Assembly (NCBI GenBank): GCA_013141175.1
Contig: JABFRN010000001.1
Span: forward strand, 4,050,001 to 4,114,000
Origin: Lysobacter sp.
Lineage (GTDB): Bacteria; Pseudomonadota; Gammaproteobacteria; Xanthomonadales; Xanthomonadaceae
Length of the DNA stretch: 64,000 nucleotides
Direction: 5' to 3'
Shown: in pieces, positions 54,081-63,080 of the stretch
How positions within the stretch are numbered: position 1 is the first letter of the stretch
Layout: every line of letters begins with the position of its first letter
Position numbers and translations under genes: made by a program
The notes under the pieces: generated by a model
What the model was told of the DNA's origin: nothing
The model's input: only the letters and a program-made list of their open reading frames with translations
Databases searched by the model: none

Positions 54081-54204
54081 GACCGTGCACAGTATCAAGA
54101 GAGCGCAATCGCAGCATCGTACTTTGGTACCAAACGAGCAACGGTCTGCCGCTGCCGCGCCCTGTTAGGCTTGCGTTCTTGAATCTCCCCACGGCCGCAA
54201 CACC

Positions 54205-54870
54205 ATGCCGCAACTGTTGATCGCCGACGACCATCCGCTGTTCCGCGCCGCGCTGCGCGGCGCGGCTGCCGAAGCTGCGGACGACGTCAGCACTTGCGAG
54301 GCCGCGTCGTTGGACGAAGTGCTGAAGATCCTCGATGCCCGGCCGGATATCGATCTGGTCCTGCTCGACCTGCACATGCCCGGCAACCACGGACTGGCCG
54401 GGCTTGCCGCCATCCGCGCGCAATATCCCGCCGTGGCGGTCGCCCTGGTCTCGGCGAATGAGGACCCGCAGATCATCCGTCGCGCCCTGGACCACGGCGC
54501 CGCAGGCTATATTCCGAAAAGCGCCGGCCTCGAAGAGCTCCGCGATGCGATCCGCACCGTCCTCGGCTGCGAGGAATGGCTGCCGCCCGCGTTGCGCCCG
54601 GCTGTCGCGCGCGCACGTTCCGCGCCTGGCGACGCCGATCTCGCCGCCCGCCTCGCCAGCCTCACCCCGCAGCAGTTCCGGGTCCTCGCGCTGGTCGCCG
54701 AAGGCCTGCTCAACAAACAGATCGCCGACCGTCTCGACGTACAGGAGCGGACGGTCAAAGCCCACCTCAGTGCGATCTTCGAGAAACTCGGTGCACGCAA
54801 CCGAACGCAGGCCAGCGTGATTCTGCGCGAATTGGAGATCAGCGATCCGGCGAGGCGGATGGAGCCATAA
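54205..54870 (+). CDS. LuxR-type response regulator
   Basis: 221 aa. The receiver domain has the acidic pocket LLIADDHPLFR, phospho-acceptor Asp55 in LVLLDLHMPG and the Lys in GYIPKSAG. The C-terminal LuxR-type HTH reads LTPQQFRVLALVAEGLLNKQ and IADRLDVQERTVKAHLSAIF. No sensor kinase gene is adjacent. It is divergent from the oligomer hydrolase gene, with a 124-base interval that may carry its target site. Confidence 0.92.
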   Translation: MPQLLIADDHPLFRAALRGAAAEAADDVSTCEAASLDEVLKILDARPDIDLVLLDLHMPGNHGLAGLAAIRAQYPAVAVALVSANEDPQIIRRALDHGAAGYIPKSAGLEELRDAIRTVLGCEEWLPPALRPAVARARSAPGDADLAARLASLTPQQFRVLALVAEGLLNKQIADRLDVQERTVKAHLSAIFEKLGARNRTQASVILRELEISDPARRMEP

Positions 54871-54885
54871 GTAGGTGCAGTCGAT

Positions 54886-55434
54886 TCAGTTCAATTGCTT
54901 CGGATAACTGCAATTGCTGTATAGGATTTCGCAGTCGCTCGAAGTCTTGCCGCAAAGCGCGAGCGCTTGCTGGCTGGCAGTCGTGATGTCGACAGCCGAG
55001 GACGATACGCCGCCACTCGATCCCCATACGTACACCGCACACTGGTTGTAGTAGGTGATGGACACTTTGCAGGCAGCACGTCTGCTGCTGGCAGTGGTTT
55101 CGCATTGCTTCAGCGCGGCCTGCTTGGCACTTCTTTCGCTGAGCATGTCGCTGACCGCACCCCAGCCGCCTGCCTTCCCTCTGGCGATGGCGCCCCAGCG
55201 CGTCTCCCAGACCGGACCATCGGAAGGCGAGTCCGCATCCTCGGAGGAATCTTCACTGCCGTCGGATGCGCAGATCGGAATGACGGCAATACCACCGGAC
55301 CCGCCTGTGGTACCGACCTGTATCTCGCCCGGACCAGGGCCATTCGGACAAACGAAGGTCTGAGCGGCAGCAGTGACCGGCCACAACACCGAGGCTGTCA
55401 AAAGAGCGAGAAACGAACAGCGCAGACCCACCAT
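54886..55434 (-). CDS. DUF4189 domain secreted protein downstream of virB6
   Basis: 182 aa from ATG 55434, AAGGAG 7 bases upstream; the frame to 55476 lacks a better start. The signal peptide ends near TAAAQ. An acidic linker (DGSEDSSEDADSPSDGP) precedes the DUF4189 domain: WGAIARGKAGGWGAVSDMLS, then RSAKQAALKQCETTASSRRA and ACKVSITYYNQCAVYVWG, with paired cysteines. It is the first gene downstream of virB6 on the same strand. Its role in the secretion locus (accessory or immunity protein) is only a guess from position. Confidence 0.8.
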   Translation of the reverse strand: MVGLRCSFLALLTASVLWPVTAAAQTFVCPNGPGPGEIQVGTTGGSGGIAVIPICASDGSEDSSEDADSPSDGPVWETRWGAIARGKAGGWGAVSDMLSERSAKQAALKQCETTASSRRAACKVSITYYNQCAVYVWGSSGGVSSSAVDITTASQQALALCGKTSSDCEILYSNCSYPKQLN

Positions 55435-55809
55435 GCCAAATCTCCTTAACCTAATGCCATCGGCAACATGGGTCATCTTTTAGCCGGGAATCCCTGAATT
55501 TGCGATGTACCACAGCCGAAACCCATACAAGCGATGTCGGCACATGCGCTGTTGCGTCGATGTCGACTCGTCGAGCGGCGCTTCATATGGGAAGCGGAAA
55601 CATGACCCGCATGAAAAACGGGCGTGCTCGAGATCGAACCATTGCTCTCAAGACGCTGCTCCAAAGCCATCATGGGCAGCAAGTTGACGGAACCCGGTGC
55701 AACGCCACCCAGCCGTCGGAATGTCACCGACGACTGGGCAGTTACGCAAGAAGACCGATAGCAAAGGCTTCTTGCAATGGCATATCGACAATGAAACAGT
55801 TCAGCCTGC
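55435..55809. other. Intergenic region between virB6 and the DUF4189 gene
   Basis: 375 bases with several open frames but none with a recognisable protein or good ribosome binding site. The GC content looks slightly lower than in the neighbours. It may carry the promoter of the DUF4189 gene, or remains of an effector or immunity gene. Confidence 0.4.
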
Positions 55810-57033
55810 TCAGGCAGTGGTCCTGTCTGGCGGTGAACTCTTGATCCTATCCGGATTCGGAGTTTCGGTACCGTATCCACCCGTCGAGGCGCGGCCACTG
55901 ATGTTGGGCCTTGATGTTTCGACAGCAGAATCCTGGCTGACCTGGGAGCCGGTATTACGCCCGCCACCGCCACCACCACCGCCACCGCCACCACCGCCAC
56001 TACCCATGTAGTAACTGCCGTGATCACTGCCGCGACCTCGACCGCCACCGGTTTGGGCCGCGCCATGGCTGCCACTGATCTGCGCGTACGGATGGAAGCT
56101 GCCGAGCGTGCCTTGGAAGAAGCTGGCGACCATCGGTGGCGTGCTGATCAACAACACGGTCAGAAGCAGACCGACGCCACCTTGTTGCAGGGCCATGCTG
56201 CTGAAGCCGGAGTTGAAATTCGTACCCAACAGGCTTCCTATCAACGCAGTGGCCCAGAACGCCTCCGCAACGGCCAGCACTGTTTTCGTCGCGATCGCGA
56301 CCATCGCCGCCAGAACAGCCAACGAGAACATGGTTCCGATCCCGTACAAGAGCCATCGCTGGAACAACGATTTGGTCGCGTCGAACAACAGGCAAAGGAT
56401 GAAGATGGGCCCAAGACCAACGAACAATGCCAGCGCGACCTCGTACATCAGCAACATCGCGCCGCCGACCATCGCGGGCCCTGCGGTACCGACGCCGACC
56501 ATCCACATCGCCCGCGATTTTTCTGCATACAGAGTAGGGTCACTCACGATCTGCAAGGCATCGATACTCGACAGACCCAACTGCATCCACGCCAGATTGT
56601 CATCGATCAGATCTTCGGCCGTGGTACCGGAATCGCCCGTCACGACGGCGGTAATGGCGCCTTTCAAATCAACGGTCAGGAAATCATGGACGTCGGGACC
56701 CGCAAGTCCAAAGGTTGTGGCGGCGGAAACGATCAGCCCGGCTTTCAGCGCGTTCATGACCAAAGCCATCAAGGAGTCCCGGCTTTGCCCGGTCAGGATA
56801 CGAAAGCCCTGGATCATGATCCAAAGCGTCAATATCGCCAGTGCGGCACCTCCGACAACCCCGGATGCGTACTGCATCATGTTGAGCCCGAAGTCCTGAA
56901 TCTCATTCCGGACAAAGTCGTAGATCAGCTTGAAATACAGAAGGTCGCCGATCGATTGCGCCACCGGACGCAACAACGCATCGAGCATTTGTCCACCCGC
57001 ATTTACCAGCCAGTTCGCCATGGGGTTACCCAT
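55810..57033 (-). CDS. virB6: Type IV secretion protein VirB6/TrbL family
   Basis: 407 aa. Six to seven membrane segments of the VirB6/TrbL pattern: VVGGAALAILTLWIMIQGFR, MLLMYEVALALFVGLGPIFI, LFDATKSLFQRWLLYGIGTM, LLTVLLISTPPMVASFF. The C-terminal tail of about 90 residues begins with HPYAQISGS and contains a run of 14 glycines, followed by a Ser/Thr/Pro-rich end. VirB6 is the polytopic inner-membrane part of the translocation channel. It follows virB5 after 131 bases that contain a stem-loop. Confidence 0.9.
   Translation of the reverse strand: MGNPMANWLVNAGGQMLDALLRPVAQSIGDLLYFKLIYDFVRNEIQDFGLNMMQYASGVVGGAALAILTLWIMIQGFRILTGQSRDSLMALVMNALKAGLIVSAATTFGLAGPDVHDFLTVDLKGAITAVVTGDSGTTAEDLIDDNLAWMQLGLSSIDALQIVSDPTLYAEKSRAMWMVGVGTAGPAMVGGAMLLMYEVALALFVGLGPIFILCLLFDATKSLFQRWLLYGIGTMFSLAVLAAMVAIATKTVLAVAEAFWATALIGSLLGTNFNSGFSSMALQQGGVGLLLTVLLISTPPMVASFFQGTLGSFHPYAQISGSHGAAQTGGGRGRGSDHGSYYMGSGGGGGGGGGGGGGRNTGSQVSQDSAVETSRPNISGRASTGGYGTETPNPDRIKSSPPDRTTA
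55967..56006. repeat. Triplet repeat encoding poly-glycine in virB6
   Basis: A run of CCACCG/CCACCA triplets (minus strand GGTGGC) encodes 14 consecutive glycines. Slippage would change tail length in steps of one glycine without a frameshift. Confidence 0.75.
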
Positions 57034-57103
57034 AAATTTCCGCCTTTGTCCCGATATGTTGACCGTGGCCCCGGATTGAGGCCAACGGCACCGCTCCCAC
57101 GTT

Positions 57104-57124
57104 CGGGCAGGCGAAGCCTGCCCG
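57104..57124. other. Stem-loop between virB5 and virB6
   Basis: CGGGCAGGC-GAA-GCCTGCCCG, 9-bp perfect stem with a 3-base loop and no T-run. It lies in the intergenic transcript and may protect the mRNA or set the virB5:virB6 ratio. Confidence 0.5.
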
Positions 57125-57164
57125 ATGTTCCACTAAGCTTTTGCGATCGACCTATGCGCGAATG

Positions 57165-57944
57165 TCAGTTGATTTCCAACGCGCCTGCCAAAGCGGCAGT
57201 GGATACGATCGTACCGATGACACTGTTTTCGCCCTTCATGCCGCGCTTCGCAAGCTGACGCTGGTCTTCCTCGACCATCTTGATCATGCCTTCGTATGTC
57301 TTGATGACCGTCTCGGTGTATTGCGCATCGGCCAGCACCTGCGCCGTCAGTTTCGCGGTCTGGGCGACGTTGGTGTCCATCTGGCCATTGCCGCTGGAAC
57401 CGGCCATCTGTCCCTGGATCCTCTCGATCTGAGACTGCGTCTGTCTCAGCTTGTTCAGCATCCTGACCTGCTCATTGAACTGCATGAATTGCAGATTCAC
57501 GATCTGCTTACATTTGGTCTTTTGCTGGCCAATGATATCGCCGTTCATATCCAAGCCGATCGTCGAGAAAATATCCGAGATCATCGAACTGCTGCCGCCG
57601 CTGCATCGCTGGGCGATGGCGTCGCTCAGATCCTGAGAGGTTTTTTCGGTGATCGGTGTCATCGAGAGGGCGAGCGTATTGAACAACTGATCGAGTTGCG
57701 TGAGCTGCTGGGTCATGTGCTGGATTTCACGTGCGTACTGCGTGTAATCCTGGAATTTCTGCGTATAGGTGTTGATCTGATTCAGAAGCGAGTTGATCTG
57801 GGTGATGATGTGATTGGGCATGTTGCCCAGATCGGTCACTGGAATGCCCGCCCCTGCGTTGCCGGCCGCAAAAGCACAGGCAAGCGCCAAGCTGGTGATG
57901 AGCGGGGCCTTACGGTTACTGCGGGACTTGCGGTCGGTCTTCAT
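57165..57944 (-). CDS. virB5: Type IV secretion protein VirB5/TrbJ-like
   Basis: 259 aa from ATG 57944, GGAGGTG 4 bases upstream. The signal peptide ends near GNAGAG. The mature protein is largely coiled coil (NSLLNQINTYTQKFQDYTQY, IQHMTQQLTQLDQLFNTL, MLNKLRQTQSQIERIQGQM), as in VirB5 and TrbJ. It contains a pair of cysteines (AQRCSGGS and KTKCKQI). VirB5 sits at the pilus tip and helps contact the target cell. The assignment relies partly on its position between virB4 and virB6. Confidence 0.85.
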   Translation of the reverse strand: MKTDRKSRSNRKAPLITSLALACAFAAGNAGAGIPVTDLGNMPNHIITQINSLLNQINTYTQKFQDYTQYAREIQHMTQQLTQLDQLFNTLALSMTPITEKTSQDLSDAIAQRCSGGSSSMISDIFSTIGLDMNGDIIGQQKTKCKQIVNLQFMQFNEQVRMLNKLRQTQSQIERIQGQMAGSSGNGQMDTNVAQTAKLTAQVLADAQYTETVIKTYEGMIKMVEEDQRQLAKRGMKGENSVIGTIVSTAALAGALEIN

Positions 57945-58045
57945 GGGACACCTCCGGTGTGGTTTCAGGCGTAGAACTGGCGGATTTAACAATTGGCTAT
58001 CAAGCACCTAATATAACGTCTTAAAACGCGATTTCGGTCACAAAA

Positions 58046-60508
58046 TCAGGCTCCGGCCGCCAAGCGGCCACTTCCAGTCGGCTGAGCGGGGCGTTTGCCC
58101 GACCCTTTCCGATTGGTATAGAAGTCGTCGAGCCAGTCGTCCGGAAGCAGAGCGTCCTCGTGGACCCCCTTCTCCTGGGACTTGCTGGCAAGTACCTGCC
58201 GCAGAATCTCGATGTTGTCGGTCGAGGCGGAGATGACCGCCAACGCGTCGTCCATGCCACGGAGATTCAGCTGGCAAACACTCGATGCATGCCCCTGTTT
58301 GACCAGGAAGCAACGGGAACGCTCATCCAGGCTTTTGATGACCTGATATTCGGCGTCGGTCAGTTTGAGACCATCGATGTAGTCCTCGCGGCTGGCGTTC
58401 GGATTCGGCAGGAGAATCATCGTCGCGGTCTGTTCGATCAGCGCGGCTGCGATGGAGCTCTTCAGTGCGTCTTCAGGGCTCTGGGTCGCGAAAATACCGA
58501 GACCGTTCTGCTTACGAATGGTCTTTTGCTTGTTCTTTGCGAATTCCTTGAGTCCACCCTCGCCGTCGAGAATTTTCCAGAATTCGTCCATCACGTAGAT
58601 GAGTGGACGCCCATCGATCAATTCTTCGAGGCGGTGGAGCAGATAATTGATGATCGGCACCCGCACTTCCGGGTTGTCGATGATGTCGGTGTAATCGAAA
58701 CCGATGATATTGGCTTTCTGGAGGTCGATGGTGTCGACGGGATTGTCGAAAACCCAACCGAGCGACCCCGAATTGGTCCATTTGCGCATACGCGCGAACA
58801 GCCCATCGTCGCCCATGTTCGGCAAGCTCTTCTGGAAGTTGGTCATGCTGCGCAGGTGCATCGGGGTATCGAGCATGTTTTCCACCGCACGGGAGATGTC
58901 TTCCTCGTCGCGGGAGGTGTAATCCTTCTTGCCGATCAGCACTTTGATGAGGCCGGCCAGGAATTGCACGTTGCTTTCGTTGCGCTGGCACTGGAACGGA
59001 TTGAATCCGGTCGGCTCGCCGTTCTCGAGCGCGAGATAGTTGCCGCCGCAGGCGCGCACGAAGATCTCGGCACCGCGGTCCTTGTCGAAGAAGAAAATGG
59101 TGGGCGACGGGTTGTACTTCTGCACCTGGCTGAGCAGGAAGTTGATCAGCGCGGTCTTGCCTGTACCGGACTTGCCGATCACCATCGTATTGGCGATCGC
59201 CTTCTCGCCCAGCGAGTTTTCGGCCGGATGCGTCGCGTGGAAATTGAAGTAATAAGGCTGGCCGTTCGTGGTCTGCAGCGTGGTGACGCACTGGCCCCAC
59301 GGATTGTTGTCGCGCTTGCCCGACGCGAAGTTGTGCAGCGGCGACAGGCCGAGAAAATTCAGCGAACTGACATTCGCGATGCGCGTACGGTATTTCCAGT
59401 TCGCCGGAAGCTGCGAATAGAAGGACGACGCGACTGCGAGATCCTCCTTTGCGGACACGAAACCGGCGTTGGACAGCTCGGCGCGCGTGGACGCGACGCG
59501 CTGCCCGAGGGTTTCCTGGCTTTCGGCGTAGATCGTCATCGTGAAGTGGTACTCGCCCAGCACGAAGTTGCCGGATGAGACCTGGTCCATCGCATAGTCC
59601 AACTCGACGATCTGACTCAGCGCCTTGTCGCCGGAGGAGATCATCATGCCCTTGGTGCGGTCGAGTACTTTCAACGCATCCTGGCGGCCCATCGGGCTGA
59701 AGGAGTGGGTCACGACGTATTCGTAGTCGAGGTACTTCAGGCCGTTGAGGATGCCCGGGAAAGTCGCGTCGGCATACTCCTTGACGTTGAGGATCGCGCC
59801 GTAATGGTTGACGCCATTCGGGGAATTGATGACGAAGTCGCCGCTCTTCGAGGAGAACATGTGACGGCTGACGGGCAGGTAGTTGTAGATCGGAGAGTGC
59901 AGGACGGGAACCGGCTCTTCGATCCGATTGACGATATAACCGAGGAATTCAAGGGTTTCGGAGAACACCACCCCATTCGCGCCCTCGTACATGCCCAGGC
60001 GATAGGGGGAATAATCCTTGATCACCGCTTCGACGTTGCCGGCGAGCTCCTGCAGCTTGGTGATCGACTGCTCTTCCTCGGCCTTGATCTTGGCGTGATC
60101 GCCCGACTTCTCCATGAAACGCTTTCCGCCGACCACCGGACGATAAATCATCGTCATGTAGAGATCGTTCTGCATCATCTTCTGGGATGAGAGCGCGGAG
60201 TAGTAGGCATCCGACATCTCCTGATTGAAACGATGGCGGAAATTGCTCTTGACGTTCACGCGCCGACGGCGCCGGATATCGTGGATCCAGAATGCGACAT
60301 TCACGAAGTCGGGCGCGCGCAAGGTCTGCAGCAACCGGTTGAAGGTGTTGTGCCGATGCTCGAGTTCCCATTCTTCCCGACCGACGAAGGGCAAGCCCTC
60401 GAGGTGCCAGGAAACCAGATAGTCGCCATCGCGCGTCTTGACCACCGAGGGGGAGACATGCGAGGAGAACGGTATGAAATCGCTGATGGAAGTGTCGGGT
60501 GTGAACAT
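58046..60508 (-). CDS. virB4: Type IV secretion ATPase VirB4
   Basis: 820 aa. The N-terminal CagE/TrbE/VirB domain (SPSVVKTRDGDYLVSWHLEG) is followed by the ATPase with Walker A VIGKSGTGKTALINFLL at about residues 442-458, FFFDKDRGAEIFVRACGG, Walker B YVMDEFWKILDGEGG and GIFATQSPEDALKSS. It powers pilus assembly and substrate transfer at the inner membrane. A 263-base gap with a stem-loop separates it from virB3. It ends in an extra basic tail (FYTNRKGSGKRPAQPTG). Confidence 0.95.
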   Translation of the reverse strand: MFTPDTSISDFIPFSSHVSPSVVKTRDGDYLVSWHLEGLPFVGREEWELEHRHNTFNRLLQTLRAPDFVNVAFWIHDIRRRRRVNVKSNFRHRFNQEMSDAYYSALSSQKMMQNDLYMTMIYRPVVGGKRFMEKSGDHAKIKAEEEQSITKLQELAGNVEAVIKDYSPYRLGMYEGANGVVFSETLEFLGYIVNRIEEPVPVLHSPIYNYLPVSRHMFSSKSGDFVINSPNGVNHYGAILNVKEYADATFPGILNGLKYLDYEYVVTHSFSPMGRQDALKVLDRTKGMMISSGDKALSQIVELDYAMDQVSSGNFVLGEYHFTMTIYAESQETLGQRVASTRAELSNAGFVSAKEDLAVASSFYSQLPANWKYRTRIANVSSLNFLGLSPLHNFASGKRDNNPWGQCVTTLQTTNGQPYYFNFHATHPAENSLGEKAIANTMVIGKSGTGKTALINFLLSQVQKYNPSPTIFFFDKDRGAEIFVRACGGNYLALENGEPTGFNPFQCQRNESNVQFLAGLIKVLIGKKDYTSRDEEDISRAVENMLDTPMHLRSMTNFQKSLPNMGDDGLFARMRKWTNSGSLGWVFDNPVDTIDLQKANIIGFDYTDIIDNPEVRVPIINYLLHRLEELIDGRPLIYVMDEFWKILDGEGGLKEFAKNKQKTIRKQNGLGIFATQSPEDALKSSIAAALIEQTATMILLPNPNASREDYIDGLKLTDAEYQVIKSLDERSRCFLVKQGHASSVCQLNLRGMDDALAVISASTDNIEILRQVLASKSQEKGVHEDALLPDDWLDDFYTNRKGSGKRPAQPTGSGRLAAGA

Positions 60509-60727
60509 GCGCCTTCAGGGGTAGAGACTGACTATGAAACAGTTGGAAGAAGCGCTTCTCGGAACGGGACAGGACGAACCGCCTGCTCATTGACGTGAAA
60601 CGGATGAAATCCCGGGCGGTTTCGGCCCGGCGCGTACGTTGACGGCGATCGGGTCCGCTACCGCTGGTATCAAGCATGACGCTGGGTTTTCGGTGCAGAA
60701 AACTTGTCTGGCGGTGTAACGACGACC

Positions 60728-60763
60728 CTCCCGGTGTCCTGCCTTGCGGAAGAACACCGGGAG
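60728..60763. other. Stem-loop between virB3 and virB4
   Basis: CTCCCGGTGT (60728-60737) and ACACCGGGAG (60754-60763), 10-bp perfect stem with a 16-base loop, starts just after the virB3 stop codon. No T-run follows, so it could attenuate or stabilise the transcript. The rest of the 60509-60771 gap shows no gene. Confidence 0.5.
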
Positions 60764-60771
60764 GAGCCGTT

Positions 60772-61167
60772 TCAAGCCGTTGTCGTGTTCCGACGGCCCG
60801 CAGGTTTCACCACGGGGCCGCTCAACCTTCCGCTGATGATATGCGGACCGGAAAACGACCGCTTGGCACCAGGCTGACTCTTGCGATATGCATTCGGCGA
60901 AAAAACCCATACGCCACCATGCAACTTCCGGTTGCGCGCGCGCAGCCGGAACTGCAAATTCAGACCGAGCAGACGAAAGATCATTTCGTCCCTCTTTGCC
61001 ATCATTCGCATGATGTAGATGACGACGGGCTCCAGCAGAAGCAGGAAGATGTGAAAGTATATCGCGAGCAGGAACACCCCCCCGGCCCCGACGAAAAACG
61101 GGATATAGGGCACCCCCAGGAACATCGGGGGACGGGTGCAGCCACGGAACACGGCATTTCTGTTCAC
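60772..61167 (-). CDS. virB3: Type IV secretion protein VirB3
   Basis: 131 aa. The N-terminus has the family start VFRGCTRPPMFLGVPYIPFF, followed by hydrophobic segments (FVGAGGVFLLAIYFHIFLLL, LEPVVIYIMRMM) and the conserved RDEMIFRLLGLNLQFR. VirB3 partners VirB4 in the inner membrane. The protein is about 30 residues longer than typical, with a basic tail. It starts 7 bases after the virB2 stop. Confidence 0.92.
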   Translation of the reverse strand: MNRNAVFRGCTRPPMFLGVPYIPFFVGAGGVFLLAIYFHIFLLLLEPVVIYIMRMMAKRDEMIFRLLGLNLQFRLRARNRKLHGGVWVFSPNAYRKSQPGAKRSFSGPHIISGRLSGPVVKPAGRRNTTTA

Positions 61168-61174
61168 GCCGGTA

Positions 61175-61540
61175 TCAGCAGCTGGCGGAAGCGTTGGTGT
61201 CGGACGACATCAGCATGGTGGCGATCGTGGTGGCACCACCGATCAACACCGCGCCGAGGAAGATCGGAGCCACGTCGGACAGGCGCTTGTGGGCGAACGC
61301 GATCTGGTAGCCGCAGAAAATGATGGCGACGGTGATCACGAGGACCGAGATGAACTTCAGCATGCCTTCGATACCTTCGAAGAAGCTGTTGACGGTCGTG
61401 CAGGTATCACCGAAATCGATGGCCTGGGCGAAGAGCAAATGGGGCATCGAGACCAGCGCGACGAACAGCATCGCTTTGAACATGCTCATCATACTGTTGA
61501 CTGCAGTGCCCTTGGACACCGACTTCGAAAACTTCTTCAT
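61175..61540 (-). CDS. virB2: Type IV secretion major pilin VirB2
   Basis: 121 aa from ATG 61540, AAGGAG upstream. A long signal peptide (MFKAMLFVALVSMPHLLFAQ) precedes the pilin core with two hydrophobic segments (LKFISVLVITVAIIFCGYQI and VAPIFLGAVLIGGATTIATM) joined by the short basic loop AFAHKRLSD, the VirB2 pattern. It would be polymerised into the pilus. The C-terminus ends in Cys. Confidence 0.92.
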   Translation of the reverse strand: MKKFSKSVSKGTAVNSMMSMFKAMLFVALVSMPHLLFAQAIDFGDTCTTVNSFFEGIEGMLKFISVLVITVAIIFCGYQIAFAHKRLSDVAPIFLGAVLIGGATTIATMLMSSDTNASASC

Positions 61541-61636
61541 GACTACTCTCCTTTGGTTGGTGGGGTGAAACACTTGCGACGATTGCGTACTTGCGACAAC
61601 TGCGTGCCCGGCCGGCATCGGCCCGGGGCACGGGGG

Positions 61637-62560
61637 TTAGAACACGAAAGCCTCATCTTGATCGGGGGCGCTGACGACGAACGCCTTGTCCCCGGCGGAG
61701 CCGCGTCGTTTGGCCGTGGCCGGTTCGTCGGCGGAAGCCGCCTGCGAAGCGACAACCTTGGCGACACCCGCGACACCTGCGGTCGGAACCGCGCGTCCGA
61801 CCGCCTGGACAGGCTGGGGAGCGGGTGCGGGCACGGCGGTTTCGGCGACGGTGGCCTGGGGCATCGGGCCCGCCGCAAGGAATGAGGCGACCGGATCAAC
61901 GAATTCGGTCCTGGACGGCACCCGCTGCGTCCGGGACGGAGCGGCGGCGGCAGAAGGCGCAGCGGGGCTGGGCACCGACGGCACGGCCTGGGACTCGATG
62001 CTGGCCTGCTCCGCCGAAGACGTGGGGTTGTAGAGCGGATGCCGGGCGACAGGTACCGTACGCCGGGCCGCGCGACCGACGACTTCGATCGCCGGCGAAC
62101 TCGGCGACGTGTCGCCGCCTGCGCGCTCTTGGCGAACGGAAGCGTATATTTTCTGGACATATCCCTGACGGAAGCCCGTCGAGAAGTTGCCCGAATAGTA
62201 GCAACTGAATGACTTTCCCCAGTCGCCGTCCGCGCGCTTGTAGCACTCGGCCAGGATCCTGGAACCGGCCTTGAGATTGGCACAGGGTTCAAAGGCCTTC
62301 TCGTACGAGTCGAGGCCGTACTTGTCCAGGTTGTAACGGTTCACCTGGGCCAGACCTATGGAGAAATTGAAGCCGCGGCCTTCAAGCATGCGGACGGTCG
62401 CGAGCGCTTCGGGAAGATTCTTGGGCTGACGGACCAAGCGACCGCCGACCACGCCGATGGCATAGGGGTTGTAGGAGGACTCGACACGCACGACGTGGTG
62501 CATGACCTCGGAAGGCACGGCCAGTCCCTGGCATCCCATGAGTTCAATTCCGGGCAACAA
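61637..62560 (-). CDS. virB1: Type IV secretion lytic transglycosylase VirB1
   Basis: 307 aa from TTG 62560, chosen because a perfect AGGAGG lies 8 bases upstream; the next in-frame ATG is at 62539. The transglycosylase domain has the catalytic Glu27 in VVRVESSYNPYAIGVVGG, then SIGLAQVNRYNLDKYGLDSY and LAECYKRADGDWGKSFSCYY. A long Ala/Pro/Val-rich tail of about 150 residues ends in DEAFVF. It opens the cell wall for the secretion channel. No N-terminal signal peptide is visible, so the start or export route deserves care. Confidence 0.9.
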   Translation of the reverse strand: MLPGIELMGCQGLAVPSEVMHHVVRVESSYNPYAIGVVGGRLVRQPKNLPEALATVRMLEGRGFNFSIGLAQVNRYNLDKYGLDSYEKAFEPCANLKAGSRILAECYKRADGDWGKSFSCYYSGNFSTGFRQGYVQKIYASVRQERAGGDTSPSSPAIEVVGRAARRTVPVARHPLYNPTSSAEQASIESQAVPSVPSPAAPSAAAAPSRTQRVPSRTEFVDPVASFLAAGPMPQATVAETAVPAPAPQPVQAVGRAVPTAGVAGVAKVVASQAASADEPATAKRRGSAGDKAFVVSAPDQDEAFVF

Positions 62561-62650
62561 GACGGAATCCTCCTGTCCGAGGCTGCGGTTCTGGTGCTGC
62601 AGTGGTGATCAAAATTCGGGGCATCCCCTGTCCTCCATTTGCCCGAACCA

Positions 62651-62679
62651 ATGGTGTCCAGCCCTACTTCGACTGTCAA
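62651..62679 (-). promoter_or_regulatory. Putative promoter of the virB1-virB6 operon
   Basis: On the minus strand, TTGACA (62679-62674) is followed after 17 bases by CACCAT (62656-62651). The -35 is a perfect consensus and the -10 matches at the key A and AT positions. The distance to the virB1 start codon is about 90 bases. Confidence 0.5.
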
Positions 62680-62790
62680 CGAAATGCGTACCTGAAGATT
62701 ACCTGAAAACACGAACCCCGTCTCAAATCAGGCCAGCGACCCCTTACTTCCAGCCTATTCCCGCCCATCAAGCCAAGCGGCACCCCCGCT

Positions 62791-62821
62791 TGCCGACCCC
62801 GCAGGTGAATGCCGTAAGATC
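62791..62821 (+). promoter_or_regulatory. Putative promoter of virD4
   Basis: TTGCCG (62791-62796) and TAAGAT (62816-62821) with a 19-base spacer, reading towards virD4. The spacer is longer than ideal. Confidence 0.3.
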
Positions 62822-62849
62822 ACGAACTGTCGGATCAAGGGGGAAGTGC

Positions 62850-63080
62850 ATGCGGGAATGGCTCAGGAAGGTTGCAATTGAAACCAATCCGATGCGCATC
62901 CCGATCAATGCGATTCGTCCGCTGATACGGCCCACGAGGTCATGTCCCGAACGTACACCCATCGACTCCCCCACCGCTACCGCAGTGTGGGATTTGCGTA
63001 CAGATATCTCCGACCTTCCTCTCCTCTCCGGGCCCAAGCCTCCCGGAGCTACTGAATATCCGCAGGACGCCGCCTCGTGA
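62850..63080 (+). CDS. Possible small gene overlapping the virD4 start
   Basis: A 76-codon frame from ATG 62850 (MREWLRKVAIETNPMRIPIN) with GGGGGA upstream; its stop overlaps the virD4 GTG start as GTGA, the usual sign of translational coupling. The product is basic at the start and Pro-rich at the end and resembles nothing I know. It may be a leader peptide or a chance frame in the 516-base divergent interval between virB1 and virD4. Confidence 0.3.
   Translation: MREWLRKVAIETNPMRIPINAIRPLIRPTRSCPERTPIDSPTATAVWDLRTDISDLPLLSGPKPPGATEYPQDAAS

Noticed and set aside
55473-56075. 200-codon minus-strand frame overlapping the virB6 end
   Set aside because: It overlaps the virB6 tail in another frame. 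The Val/Ala-rich start comes from the glycine triplet repeat, and there is no ribosome binding site or family match.
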